Program-made: the position numbers and the translations under genes
Shown: in pieces, positions 16,461 to 24,321 of the stretch
Layout of the letters: each line of letters starts with the position of its first letter
Numbering within the stretch: the stretch's first letter is position 1
The notes under the pieces: model-generated
What the model saw: the letters and a program-made list of their open reading frames with translations, nothing else
The model's database searches: none
What the model was told of the DNA's origin: nothing
Assembly (NCBI GenBank): GCA_964385505.1
Contig: CAYLPI010000026.1
Coordinates: 1 to 32,503, forward strand
Direction: 5' to 3'
Source: CAITSH01 sp964385505
GTDB lineage: Bacteria; Pseudomonadota; Gammaproteobacteria; Burkholderiales; SG8-39
DNA length: 32,503 bases

Positions 16461-17558
16461 CAGCTCCGCGCGCAGGGCGCCGGCCGCCTTCATCGCCTGC
16501 AGTATGGCGAGCAGGTCCTGCGGCGTCGCGCCGATGGTGTTGAGCGCCTTGACCACCTCGGCCAGTCTGGCGCCGCGCTCGAGCATGATGAGGTTGCCGC
16601 CATCCTGGCGAATCTGGATATCGGTCTTCTCCGTCACCACGGTCTGCCCCGCCGCCGACAAGGCCGAAGGCTGGCTCACCACCGGAGTGCTCTGGATGCT
16701 TACCGACAGGTTGCCGTGCGCCACGGCGCAAGGCTCCAGGGACACCGTCTGGTTCATGACGACCGAACCGGTGCGCGCGTTGATGATGACGCGCGCGGAA
16801 CCGGGCATGACATCGACGGAAAGGTTCTCGATCTGCGCCAGAAAGGTCACGCGCTCGTTGCTACCGGCCGGCGCACGCACCTCGATGACGCGGCCGTCGA
16901 GCGCACTCGCCGCACCCAGCCCGACATTCATGTTGATCACCTCCGAGATGCGCCGTGCCGTGTCGAAATCGGTGGTGTGCAGTTCGAGCCGAACGCTGTC
17001 TCCCTGGGCAACGGCCGACGCAACCGCGCGCTCGACCGTGGCACCCGCGGGCACGCGTCCGGCGGAAAGATGATTGACCTGGACCGAACTGCCGCCCTGC
17101 GATGCGCCGGCGCCGCTGACCACGACGTTGCCCTGCGCCATGGCGTAGATCTGTCCGTCGGCGCCTTTCATCGGCGTCAGCAGCAATGTGCCGCCGCGCA
17201 GGCTCTTGGCATTGCCCATTGAGGACACCGTCACATCAAGCGCCTGGCCCGGGCGTGCGAATGCCGGAAGCATCGCGGTCACGATCACCGCCGCGACGTT
17301 CTTCAGTTGCAGGCTGGTGCCCGGGGGCAGGTTGACGCCCATCTGCCCCAGCATCGAAGTCAGGCTTTGCACCGTAAAGGGCGTCTGCGTCGTCTGGTCG
17401 CCGGACCCGTCAAGTCCGACCACCAGGCCGTAGCCCATCAACTGGTTGGGGCGCACGCCCTGGATGCTCGCCAGGTCACGGATGCGTTCAGCCAAGACCG
17501 GTGTGACGGCAAGTACCGCGCAGAGCGCGAGGAGAAGCTGGGAAAATATTTTTTTCAT
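16449..17558 (-). CDS. flgI: Flagellar P-ring protein FlgI
   Basis: Forms the periplasmic P ring around the rod. The start at 17558 (369 residues) gives a clear Sec signal peptide, MKKIFSQLLLALCAVLAVTP, with cleavage expected after VLA. The mature protein starts ERIRDLASIQGVRPNQLMGY, followed by GLDGSGDQ, the family's conserved N-terminus. The end, near TPQDLLAILQAMKAAGALRAELEII, is also typical. No strong Shine-Dalgarno precedes the ATG. The start lies one base after the stop of a 50-codon frame, so translation probably depends on coupling to it. The final codons and stop lie inside the 14-bp repeat leading to flgJ. Confidence 0.96.
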   Translation of the reverse strand: MKKIFSQLLLALCAVLAVTPVLAERIRDLASIQGVRPNQLMGYGLVVGLDGSGDQTTQTPFTVQSLTSMLGQMGVNLPPGTSLQLKNVAAVIVTAMLPAFARPGQALDVTVSSMGNAKSLRGGTLLLTPMKGADGQIYAMAQGNVVVSGAGASQGGSSVQVNHLSAGRVPAGATVERAVASAVAQGDSVRLELHTTDFDTARRISEVINMNVGLGAASALDGRVIEVRAPAGSNERVTFLAQIENLSVDVMPGSARVIINARTGSVVMNQTVSLEPCAVAHGNLSVSIQSTPVVSQPSALSAAGQTVVTEKTDIQIRQDGGNLIMLERGARLAEVVKALNTIGATPQDLLAILQAMKAAGALRAELEII

Positions 17559-17559
17559 G

Positions 17560-17712
17560 TCAGTCCAGAATGAGTAGCAAGGCAAGCAGGTCGAGCACCA
17601 CCACCGCCGCGGCAACGACAATCAGGCGCGGATTGAGGACGGCTTCGGGCAGATCCGGCTCGCCTTCGAGCAGGGCCGAAACCTGGGCGATGCGAACCTC
17701 GTTCAGGTCCAT
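17560..17712 (-). CDS. Small single-pass membrane protein between flgH and flgI (unknown function)
   Basis: A 50-residue frame filling the whole gap between flgH and flgI. Its ATG is 3 bases after the flgH stop and its TGA ends 1 base before the flgI ATG. Residues 1-28 are soluble and acidic (MDLNEVRIAQVSALLEGEPD). Arg29 is followed by one hydrophobic helix (~30-49, LIVVAAAVVVLDLLALLLIL) with Asp41 in mid-membrane. I do not recognise a family. No strong RBS precedes it, so it is probably translated by coupling from flgH and may in turn couple flgI. Exact fit, orientation and protein-like composition support a real gene; the helix could also suit an inner-membrane accessory to ring assembly. 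Function unknown. Confidence 0.7.
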   Translation of the reverse strand: MDLNEVRIAQVSALLEGEPDLPEAVLNPRLIVVAAAVVVLDLLALLLILD

Positions 17713-17715
17713 GGT

Positions 17716-18489
17716 TCAGAACGGCAGCACGGAAAGGAAAAAGCGCGCGAGAAAGCCCATGGTCTGCGCCTCGTCGATGTAGCCCTTGCCACGGTAATCG
17801 AGGCGCGCGTCGGCGATCTGGGTCGAGCTCACGGTGTTGCCGGAGACGATGTTGACAGGGTTGACCACGCCGGACAGGCGCACGGTTTCGCTGTTGCGGT
17901 TGATGCCGATCTGCTTCTCGCCGCTCACTACCAGGTTACCGTTGGGCAGCACCTCGACCACGGTGACGGTGATGGTGCCGGTAAAGGCATTGTCGCTGGA
18001 GGTGGCGCCCTTGCCCTCGAACTTGTTGTCGGAGCTGGCCTCGATTGACCCGCCGACAAAGGGATTGCCGCCGATGATCTTCGCCAGCGTCGGCACCGAA
18101 TAATTGGTGCTGCCGGTGCGCTGGGCGCTCGAGTCGGCGTTGCGTGATGCGGATATTTTTTCATTGATGGCGACGGTGAGCGTGTCGCCGACGTTGCGCG
18201 CGCGCCTGTCCTCGAACATCGGCTGGTAGCCGCCGGCCTGGAAGATCGCACCGTTGGCGGGGCGCGCCACTGCTTGCGCCACGGTCGCCGGCCGTGCGCT
18301 GGTCGGTTCGCGCACCGCGACCTGGCCTTCGGTGACGCAGCCTGCAAGGCTGACGAGCGCGCAAAAACACAAGGCACGCAAGGTACATAAGGAACGCGAG
18401 GCACGCGAGGCACGCAAGGTGCACAAGGTACACAAGGTACACAAGGTGCCACGCGCTGCGTAAGGGCGCCCGCGGGCCCGCATGGGCAT
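17716..18489 (-). CDS. flgH: Flagellar L-ring lipoprotein FlgH with repeat-extended signal peptide
   Basis: Outer-membrane L-ring subunit. The lipobox LAGC places the lipidated Cys at residue 51 if translation starts at 18489. I prefer this start because AAGGAG lies six bases before it; an upstream ATG at 18507 overlaps the flgG stop (TGATG) and would add six residues. The mature region has the family motifs FEDRRARNVGDTLTV and INEKISASRNADSS, and ends with LDYRGKGYIDEAQTMGFLARFFLSVLPF-type residues. The signal peptide is about 50 residues, more than twice the usual length. The extra part (~14-39) is a Cys-Thr-Leu / Arg-Ala-Ser tripeptide run encoded by a 9-bp tandem repeat. Confidence 0.94.
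   Translation of the reverse strand: MPMRARGRPYAARGTLCTLCTLCTLRASRASRSLCTLRALCFCALVSLAGCVTEGQVAVREPTSARPATVAQAVARPANGAIFQAGGYQPMFEDRRARNVGDTLTVAINEKISASRNADSSAQRTGSTNYSVPTLAKIIGGNPFVGGSIEASSDNKFEGKGATSSDNAFTGTITVTVVEVLPNGNLVVSGEKQIGINRNSETVRLSGVVNPVNIVSGNTVSSTQIADARLDYRGKGYIDEAQTMGFLARFFLSVLPF
18371..18451. repeat. Nine 9-bp tandem repeats inside the flgH signal-peptide region
   Basis: Plus-strand units AAGGCACGC, AAGGTACAT, AAGGAACGC, GAGGCACGC (twice), AAGGTGCAC, AAGGTACAC (twice), AAGGTGCCA, in that order with no gaps. Because the unit is nine bases, gain or loss of copies would keep flgH in frame and change the signal peptide by three residues each. All three minus-strand frames stay open across the array. 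Confidence 0.9.
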
Positions 18490-18495
18490 GAAGTT

Positions 18496-18501
18496 CTCCT
18501 T
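18496..18501 (-). promoter_or_regulatory. Strong RBS that decides the flgH start
   Basis: AAGGAG on the minus strand, six bases before the ATG at 18489 and inside the reading frame that would begin at 18507. It favours 18489 as the main flgH start. Confidence 0.6.
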
Positions 18502-18506
18502 GTTCA

Positions 18507-19289
18507 TCAGAGCTGGCTCAGTTTCTGCAGCATCTGGTCGGAAGTCTGGATCGCCTTGGAGTTGATCTCGTAGGCACGCTGGGTCTGGATCATGTTTACC
18601 AGTTCCTCGACCACGTTGACGTTGGAGGTCTCGACGTAACCCTGGTTGAGTACCCCCAGACCGCTCGCACCGGGCGCCGCGGTGTTGGGGCTGCCCGATG
18701 CCGCCGTTTCGACGTACAGGTTTTGTCCGTTCGAGGATAAGCCGGCGGGGTTGACGAATGTCGCCAGTTGCAGCGTACCGACCTGCGTCGGTTTGACCAC
18801 ACCGGCCTGGGTGTAACTGACGGTGCCGTCCTGCCCCACCGTGACCGCCAGCGCCGTTGACGGAATGGTGATGGCCGGCTGGACGATGAAGCCGTTCGAG
18901 GTCACGACCTGGCCGTTGTTATCGACGTGAAACGAGCCGTCGCGCGTGTACGCGGTGCCGCCGTCAGGCATCTGCACCTGAAAAAACCCCGCACCGTTGA
19001 TGGCGATGTCGAGCGAATTGCCGGTCTGCTGCAGGTTGCCCTGGGAGTGCATGCGCGTGGTCGCAACCGGCTTTACGCCGGTGCCGATCTGCAGGCCGGT
19101 CGGCAGCAGCGTCTGCTGCGACGATTGCGCGCCCGGCTGGCGTATGGTCTGGTAGAGCAAATCCTCGAACACGGCGCGCGAACGCTTGAAGCCGTTGGTG
19201 CTGACATTGGCGAGGTTGTTGGAAATGACGTCGATCTGCGTCTGTTGCGCGTCGAGTCCGGTCTTGGCGATCCAAAGGGAACGTATCAT
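18507..19289 (-). CDS. flgG: Distal rod protein FlgG
   Basis: Main component of the distal rod, exported by the flagellar type III apparatus. The 260 residues start MIRSLWIAKTGLDAQQTQID and carry the rod/hook N-terminal motif NNLANVSTNGFKRSRAVFEDL. The FlgG-type GTGVKP and GAGFFQVQMPDGG.AYTRDG motifs follow, and the C-terminal NVVEELVNMIQTQRAYEINSK helix ends MLQKLSQL. Length and ends are canonical. Its stop overlaps a possible flgH ATG by one base (TGATG). Confidence 0.97.
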   Translation of the reverse strand: MIRSLWIAKTGLDAQQTQIDVISNNLANVSTNGFKRSRAVFEDLLYQTIRQPGAQSSQQTLLPTGLQIGTGVKPVATTRMHSQGNLQQTGNSLDIAINGAGFFQVQMPDGGTAYTRDGSFHVDNNGQVVTSNGFIVQPAITIPSTALAVTVGQDGTVSYTQAGVVKPTQVGTLQLATFVNPAGLSSNGQNLYVETAASGSPNTAAPGASGLGVLNQGYVETSNVNVVEELVNMIQTQRAYEINSKAIQTSDQMLQKLSQL

Positions 19290-19316
19290 GCTCTACCCCT
19301 GACGGTTGATTGGCGG

Positions 19317-19341
19317 TGCGTGCGGCGGCTGCGCGCACGCA
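19317..19341. repeat. Inverted repeat between flgF and flgG
   Basis: A perfect 8-bp inverted repeat (TGCGTGCG / CGCACGCA, 9-base loop) in the 113-base gap between the flgF stop (19403) and the flgG start (19289). It has no T-run. It may be a processing or stabilising hairpin in the operon mRNA; the gap holds nothing else I can identify. Confidence 0.35.
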
Positions 19342-19402
19342 TTGCGGATGTTGGTGCCGTTGAAAGCGATGTCTGGTCCGGTTTCATGTGTGGCGGCGCC
19401 CC

Positions 19403-20140
19403 TTAGCCGTTGATATTGAGCAACTGCGAAGCCTGGCGCGAATTGCTCTCTGCGTTTTGCAGCATCTTCATGTGCAGGTCGAACTGGCGCGCCAGTGCAA
19501 TCATGCTGACCAGTGCCTCTACCGGATTGATGTTGCTGCCCTCGATGGCGCCCGAGGCAAGGCCCACCGCCGGGTCCGGTTCTGCGGTGCCGCCGCTTTT
19601 GAGGCGGAACAGGCCGTCGTCGCCACGAACGAGGTTCGCCTCGGGCGGGTTGACCAGTTTGATGCGCCCCAGCGCCACCACCGACTTGACGGCGGCGCCG
19701 TTGGGAGTGGCGGCAACCGTGCCGTCGCGTTCGATGCTGATGCTATGGTTGGGCGGCACGTTGATCGGGCCGCCGTCGGACAGAACGTTGCGTCCATCGC
19801 GTGTCTGCACCACCCCCTCGGCCGATATGGCCAGTCCGCCGTTGCGCGTGTAGGCCTCTCCGCCCGCCGCCTCGACCGCAATCCAGCCCGGGCCGTTGAC
19901 GGCGATGTCGAGCGGGTTGCCGGTGCTCTGGATGGGGCCTGGCGCGAAGTTTGCACCCGGCGTGGACTCGACAGTGAACACGCGCGTGTCGCCGGCGTTC
20001 TGCAGCGGTACGGCGCGAAAGGCCATGGTCTGGCCGCGATAACCCGGTGTCGTGGCATTGGCAAGATTGTGCGACAACACGTCCTGGCGCAGCATGTCGT
20101 GCTTGGCGCCTGTCATCGCGGTGTAGATCAATTTGTCCAT
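19403..20140 (-). CDS. flgF: Proximal rod protein FlgF
   Basis: Rod subunit of 245 residues starting MDKLIYTAMTGAKHDMLRQD. The rod-family motif SHNLANATTPGYRGQT is at ~28-43, then GNPLDIAVNGPGWIAVE and AYTRNGGL. The C-terminal helix reads NPVEALVSMIALARQFDLHMKM. The features are those of FlgF rather than FlgG (shorter, MDK(L/I)IY start, W in the GPGWI motif). It lies 37 bases after flgE. Confidence 0.96.
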   Translation of the reverse strand: MDKLIYTAMTGAKHDMLRQDVLSHNLANATTPGYRGQTMAFRAVPLQNAGDTRVFTVESTPGANFAPGPIQSTGNPLDIAVNGPGWIAVEAAGGEAYTRNGGLAISAEGVVQTRDGRNVLSDGGPINVPPNHSISIERDGTVAATPNGAAVKSVVALGRIKLVNPPEANLVRGDDGLFRLKSGGTAEPDPAVGLASGAIEGSNINPVEALVSMIALARQFDLHMKMLQNAESNSRQASQLLNING

Positions 20141-20177
20141 GTCGTTCCCGGGTCTGGATCAGGTCGTGTTCAGGAGT

Positions 20178-21752
20178 TCAGCGCAGGTTGACCAGGGTCT
20201 GCAACACCTGGTCCTGGGTCTTGATGGTCTGGGCGTTGGCCTGGTAAATACGCTGCGCGGTGATCATGTTCACCAGTTCGGCCGTCAGATCGATGTTGGA
20301 GTCCTCCAGCGCGCCAGACTGCAGCACGCCGAGGCTGCCGGTATTGGGCGCGCCGACCAGTGGTGCGCCCGATGCCGGCGTCTCCATCCAGCCGTTGGCG
20401 CCCATCGGCTGCAGGCCGTTGGGGTTGGTGAAATTGGCAAGCACGATCTGTCCCTGGGGACGCGACTGGCCGTTGGAATAACGCCCGAGGATCACGCCGT
20501 TGGCATCGGTGGCGAAGCCCGACAGGCGCCCCGAGGCATAGCCGTCCTGGTCGATGCTGTTGACGCCGAACGCGCTGCCGAACTGCGTCGTGCCGGTCAG
20601 ATCGAGCGTGAAGGCCATCGGCGAGGTCGCGCCGGTGCTCACTGATGTCGACAGGGTCAATGGCAGCGTAGAGCTCTGCGCGGTGTCGATGAGCCCGGTC
20701 GGCAGGAACACGATGGTGCCAATCGGCTGTACGCCGCTCGCGTACGCGCTGTTGTAAGACGCGCTCAGGCTGCCTGCGGCGGTGCCGCCGAGAAAGCCGC
20801 CTGCGGTTGCGCCGGCACCCAGGGTTTCGGTCGCCGTCACGGCCGCGCCGTTGGCGGCGGTGAAGCGCAGCGTGCCGGCCACGGCATTGCCGGTCGCCGT
20901 AATGCCGGCGGCGGTCAGCGCCGTGGCATTGGCGGCAACGGCGGCATCGATGGCCGCGGCGCTTACCGGCGCGGCGACGGCGTTCTGCAACACCACACCG
21001 CCAACGTTCAGCGTGTACGTGCCTCCAGCCGACGCGGCAAAGGCCGGCAGCGGCCCGGTGGTGCCGGCGGGCACCGCGTTGCCGGTCTGCGTACCGTCCT
21101 GAGTAGCCATGACCTGCCAGGTGTTGGACGCGGTCTTGACGAAATACATCGACAGCGTGTGCGCATTGCCCTGGCTGTCATACACCGACATCGAAGTCGC
21201 GCTGTTGTAGGTCGTGGTATCGGCGGGGTCGAAACCGGTGGCCGCCATGGTCGTCGTGCGGGCATCCAGGTTCATCTGCATCTTGGCATCGGCGGTGGCC
21301 TGCGGCGCAAGGTCGGTGACCGAAAGCTGGATGTCTGTTGGTGAAGCCGTGGCGATGACGCCGTTGGGGTCGGCGGCGAAGCCGGTCAGGCGCGAGCCGT
21401 TGGAATTGACGACATACCCTGACTTGTCGAGCAGGAACTGGCCGTTGCGCGCATAACTGATGGCGCCGTTGGTGCTCATGCGGTAAAAGCCCTGGCCGTT
21501 GATGGCGATATCAAGCGGGTTGTTCGACACATTGATATTGCCCTGCGCAAACGTCTGCTGCACGCTGGCGAGCGAAGTGCCGATACCGACGTTGTTACCG
21601 CCGGCTCCGGAGAGAGAACTCGCGTACACGTCGGCGAACTGCGCCGAGGAGCCCTTGTAGCCGATGGTGTTCGAATTCGACACGTTGTTGCCGATGATGT
21701 CGAGATTCTTTGCCGCGGCATTCAGGCCGGACAGTCCTTGCTGGAAACTCAT
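20178..21752 (-). CDS. flgE: Flagellar hook protein FlgE
   Basis: Structural subunit of the hook. The 524 residues begin MSFQQGLSGLNAAAKNLDII with the motif GNNVSNSNTIGYKGSSAQFAD. GNINVSNNPLDIAINGQGFYR follows, and the end is the typical NIDLTAELVNMITAQRIYQANAQTIKTQDQ helix. The middle (~220-370) is an Ala/Thr/Gly-rich expansion, the variable outer domain of the hook, and accounts for the above-average length. A strong RBS (AAAGGAG) at 21760-21766 fits high expression. Confidence 0.97.
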   Translation of the reverse strand: MSFQQGLSGLNAAAKNLDIIGNNVSNSNTIGYKGSSAQFADVYASSLSGAGGNNVGIGTSLASVQQTFAQGNINVSNNPLDIAINGQGFYRMSTNGAISYARNGQFLLDKSGYVVNSNGSRLTGFAADPNGVIATASPTDIQLSVTDLAPQATADAKMQMNLDARTTTMAATGFDPADTTTYNSATSMSVYDSQGNAHTLSMYFVKTASNTWQVMATQDGTQTGNAVPAGTTGPLPAFAASAGGTYTLNVGGVVLQNAVAAPVSAAAIDAAVAANATALTAAGITATGNAVAGTLRFTAANGAAVTATETLGAGATAGGFLGGTAAGSLSASYNSAYASGVQPIGTIVFLPTGLIDTAQSSTLPLTLSTSVSTGATSPMAFTLDLTGTTQFGSAFGVNSIDQDGYASGRLSGFATDANGVILGRYSNGQSRPQGQIVLANFTNPNGLQPMGANGWMETPASGAPLVGAPNTGSLGVLQSGALEDSNIDLTAELVNMITAQRIYQANAQTIKTQDQVLQTLVNLR

Positions 21753-21842
21753 GCGTTGACTCCTTTAAATTGCGTTGCCACCGGTTGCAATGACAGTTGA
21801 ACTTGCGTGAGGATGCTGGCGGGTACCGGCATTGCCCTGTAC

Positions 21843-22502
21843 CTAGAAAATCTGCCTGACGTCGGCCATTCTGGCTTCGCCAAAACCGCCCAGGGTCAGC
21901 GTCACGCCGTCGGCGCCCGGTCGTACCGCATCGACGCGCCCCAGAGCGAGCGGCGTTACGGTTATTTTCTTGCTGGCGGCGAGTGCCGTGACTTCAAACG
22001 AGTAGCTGCCCGGCACCGCGCTCTGGCCGTTGTCCGCGACACCATCCCAGGCGAACGTCTGCATGCCGGGTTTTTGCGCACCGAGGTTGACCGTGTGCAT
22101 GGGGGCCCCCAGCGGGTCGCGCACGGTGACCGTCAGTTGCTCGACCGGCTGCTCGAGCGAGAAGCCGCCCGCGGCGACACCGCCGGCCAGCGTCAATGTC
22201 GAGCCGGGTACCATCACCATGCGTCCGACCAGGCCTGCCGCCTGCAGCGGCTGGTTCGAGGTCATCGATCCGGTCAGCGTCTGCAGCGTCGCGTTCAGTT
22301 TGTCGATGCCGCTGACGGTGCTGATCTGCGCCATCTGGCTGGTGACCTGGGCGTTGTCGAGCGGGCTGAGCGGATCCTGGTTCTTCATCTGCGCCACCAG
22401 CAGCTTGAGAAAACGGTCCTCGCTACCCAGCTCGGCCTTCTTCACCGTCGCGGTCTGCGACGAAGCATTCATCGTTTGCATCAGGGAGTCGATTGCAGCC
22501 AT
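21843..22502 (-). CDS. flgD: Flagellar hook cap / assembly protein FlgD
   Basis: Scaffold that caps the growing hook and is absent from the finished organelle. The 219 residues show the conserved N-terminal block EDRFLKLLVAQMKNQDPLSPLDNAQVTSQMAQIS (~27-62, key residues LKLL, QDPL and QMAQ). A FLIN-type beta domain follows, with GxxAPGSYSF-like residues (SAVPGSYSFEVTA). It sits between flgC and flgE as in most flagellar operons. Confidence 0.96.
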   Translation of the reverse strand: MAAIDSLMQTMNASSQTATVKKAELGSEDRFLKLLVAQMKNQDPLSPLDNAQVTSQMAQISTVSGIDKLNATLQTLTGSMTSNQPLQAAGLVGRMVMVPGSTLTLAGGVAAGGFSLEQPVEQLTVTVRDPLGAPMHTVNLGAQKPGMQTFAWDGVADNGQSAVPGSYSFEVTALAASKKITVTPLALGRVDAVRPGADGVTLTLGGFGEARMADVRQIF

Positions 22503-22541
22503 GTGTTTTTCCTTGCCTGTTTTTTATGCGTGGGCGGGGGT

Positions 22542-22955
22542 TCAGGAACCGAGCGTGAGCACCTTGAGCAGCATGCCCTTGGCGGTGTTCATCATTTCGA
22601 TGTTGGTCTGGTAGGAACGCGAGGCCGAGATCATGTTGACCATCTCGTCCACCACATTCACGTTAGGCATCGTCACGTAACCGTCCTTGTCGGCCAGCGG
22701 GTGGGCCGGGTCGCGCACCCGCCGCATCGGCGAACTGTCCTCGACGATGCCGTTGACCTTGACGCCGGTCGCGGGGGCGCCGCTGCTGCCCGTAAGCTGG
22801 ATCGTCTGGAATACCACCTGGCGCGCACGGTAGGCCTTGCCATCGGGTCCGGTGGCGCTGTCGGCATTGGCGATGTTGCTCGCCACAACGTTCAGACGCT
22901 GGCTCTGCGCCGCAACGGCGGAACCGGAAACCTCGAACACTTTGAATAGCGACAT
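22542..22955 (-). CDS. flgC: Proximal rod protein FlgC
   Basis: Rod subunit of 137 residues. N-terminus MSLFKVFEVSGSAVAAQSQR, then the rod motif VVASNIANADSATGPDGKAYRARQV and the FlgC signature YVTMPNVNVVDEMVNMISASRSYQTN. Length is usual. It begins 16 bases after the flgB stop. Confidence 0.97.
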   Translation of the reverse strand: MSLFKVFEVSGSAVAAQSQRLNVVASNIANADSATGPDGKAYRARQVVFQTIQLTGSSGAPATGVKVNGIVEDSSPMRRVRDPAHPLADKDGYVTMPNVNVVDEMVNMISASRSYQTNIEMMNTAKGMLLKVLTLGS

Positions 22956-22971
22956 GGCGGACCAGATCCTC

Positions 22972-23379
22972 TCAGCCTTGAATGGCGGACAGCATGGTTT
23001 TTATCTTGTGATTGAGGAAACGCAACGAGGCCTCGTAACGAACGGCGTTGTCGGCAAAGAGCGCGCGCTCGGTATCCATATCGACGCTGTTGCGATCGAG
23101 ACTGCCCTGGGCGGCGATGCGGTATTGCACCCGGGCACCGTCAACGGTAGCGGCCGGCTTCAGGTGTTCGGCGCTGGTGCGCACCACCCCTTGCGCGGCG
23201 CTACCCGCCGCCCCCTGTCCGCCGGCGGCGCGCAGGGCGGCGGCGAAATCAAAGTCCCGTGCCTGATAACCGGGGGTGTCGGCATTGGCGATATTGGAGG
23301 CCAGCAACTGCTGGCGCTGCGAGCGCAGTACCAGGGCGTTGCTGTGAAAGCTCAGGTTTTGGTCCAGTTTGCCGATCAT
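22972..23379 (-). CDS. flgB: Proximal rod protein FlgB
   Basis: First gene of the rod/hook operon, 135 residues from the ATG at 23379. That start is preceded by CGGAG and gives the normal N-terminus MIGKLDQNLSFHSNALVLRS. Motifs are LLASNIANADTPGYQARDFDF and the C-terminal SVDMDTERALFADNAVRYEASLRFLNHKIK-type region (key residues DMD, E, A, Y). Longer in-frame starts would add a stretch lying antisense to flgA and are rejected. It is transcribed divergently from flgA. Confidence 0.96.
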   Translation of the reverse strand: MIGKLDQNLSFHSNALVLRSQRQQLLASNIANADTPGYQARDFDFAAALRAAGGQGAAGSAAQGVVRTSAEHLKPAATVDGARVQYRIAAQGSLDRNSVDMDTERALFADNAVRYEASLRFLNHKIKTMLSAIQG

Positions 23380-23397
23380 TACAATCTCCGGGCGGTT

Positions 23398-23412
23398 CCG
23401 GCGTGGTGCCGG
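23398..23412. repeat. Inverted repeat in the flgB / flgA divergent region
   Basis: CCGGC-GTGGT-GCCGG, a perfect 5-bp inverted repeat about 20 bases before the flgB start. A second one, GCGGC-TTTTC-GCCGC, lies at 23472-23486. They occupy the 168-base divergent control region. I could not identify a convincing sigma-54 or sigma-70 promoter here, so their role is open. Confidence 0.35.
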
Positions 23413-23547
23413 ATAAGGCCCATTATGCAAATCGACGGATAAGCTGATGCCCGGAATAGACCGCAATTGGAGCGGCTTTTCGCCGCATTGGGGGCTTGCG
23501 CCCGCGCGTATCGTCGCTCCCATGAACAGTCCACCCCGGAGAACCTG

Positions 23548-24243
23548 ATGCAAGTGCATTCGCTGCTACGCCTGCTGGCCGTACTGCTGGCGCTGTTTGG
23601 TCTGGCACCACGCCCGTCGGCTGCTGCCGCCGAGCCCGAACCGCTGGCCGAGCTGAAGCTGTTTCTGGAAAGGCAGACCACCGGGCTTCCCGGACGGGTC
23701 GAAATCATCATCGGCCAGCTCGACCCGCGCCTGCAATTGGCGCCCTGCGCCAGGGTCGAACCGTCGATCGCCCCGGGTGTCAGGCTGTGGGGCAAGGTCA
23801 ACATCGGACTGCGCTGCACTGCGGGCGCCGGCTGGATGGCCTGGCTGCCGGTGGAAATAAAGGTCTGGGGCCCGGCCCTGGTCGCCAATGCCGGCTTTGT
23901 CGCAGGCCAGTCGCTGTCCGAGCGCGATGTTCGCGTCGAGGAAGTCGAACTTACGCGCGAGTCCAGCGCCATGACTGCCATGGCGCAGTTGTCCGACAAG
24001 ACGCTGATCCGCCAGGTCAATGCCGGACAGGTACTGCGTCAGGACCAGTTTCGTGTTCGCCCCGTCATCAATCAGGGCGACCTGGTCAAGGTGGTCTATA
24101 TCGGCTCCGGTTTTTCAGTCAGCACCGAAGCGCACGCCCTGGGGCAGGCCATGGCCGGCCAGTCGGTCCGCGTACAGACGACTTCCGGCAAGGTTTTGTC
24201 CGGCCTGGCGCGACCGGGACGCGTGGTGGAAGTCTCGTTTTAG
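23548..24243 (+). CDS. flgA: P-ring assembly chaperone FlgA
   Basis: Periplasmic chaperone for FlgI assembly. The start at 23548 (231 residues) is preceded by CCGGAG and yields a Sec signal peptide (MQVHSLLRLLAVLLALFGLA, cleavage near AAAA/EPEP). The SAF domain (~110-170) has VANAGFVAGQSLSERDVRVEEVELTRE-type residues. The C-terminal domain ends with GQAMAGQSVRVQTTSGKVLSGLARPGRVVEVSF, where QSVRV, N/TSGK and V are the family's conserved residues. It faces away from flgB and precedes flgMN. Confidence 0.94.
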   Translation: MQVHSLLRLLAVLLALFGLAPRPSAAAAEPEPLAELKLFLERQTTGLPGRVEIIIGQLDPRLQLAPCARVEPSIAPGVRLWGKVNIGLRCTAGAGWMAWLPVEIKVWGPALVANAGFVAGQSLSERDVRVEEVELTRESSAMTAMAQLSDKTLIRQVNAGQVLRQDQFRVRPVINQGDLVKVVYIGSGFSVSTEAHALGQAMAGQSVRVQTTSGKVLSGLARPGRVVEVSF

Positions 24244-24285
24244 TTCTGGTCCTTGCTGCGGTTCAAAAATATTTGAAAAAAACCC

Positions 24286-24312
24286 TAAAGTCTTTGCCAA
24301 CGCTGCCGTAAA
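24286..24312 (+). promoter_or_regulatory. Sigma-28 (FliA) promoter for flgMN
   Basis: TAAAGTCT, an 11-base spacer, then GCCGTAAA. Against the enteric consensus TAAAGTTT-N11-GCCGATAA, the -35 matches seven of eight, the -10 matches six of eight, and the spacing is exact. It lies 40 bases before the flgM start, where a FliA promoter that feeds back on the anti-sigma factor is expected. Confidence 0.85.
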
Positions 24313-24321
24313 TCAACCATA

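Noticed and set aside
18161..18452. Alternative minus-strand frames through the 9-bp repeat in flgH (Cys-Val-Pro and Cys-Leu repeats)
   Set aside because: The frames are open only because the repeat lacks stops in every frame; the FlgH frame alone continues into a lipobox and a conserved mature protein.
23380..23547. Possible sigma-54 promoter in the flgB/flgA divergent region
   Set aside because: No site with both GG and GC elements at the proper spacing and flanking consensus could be found on either strand.
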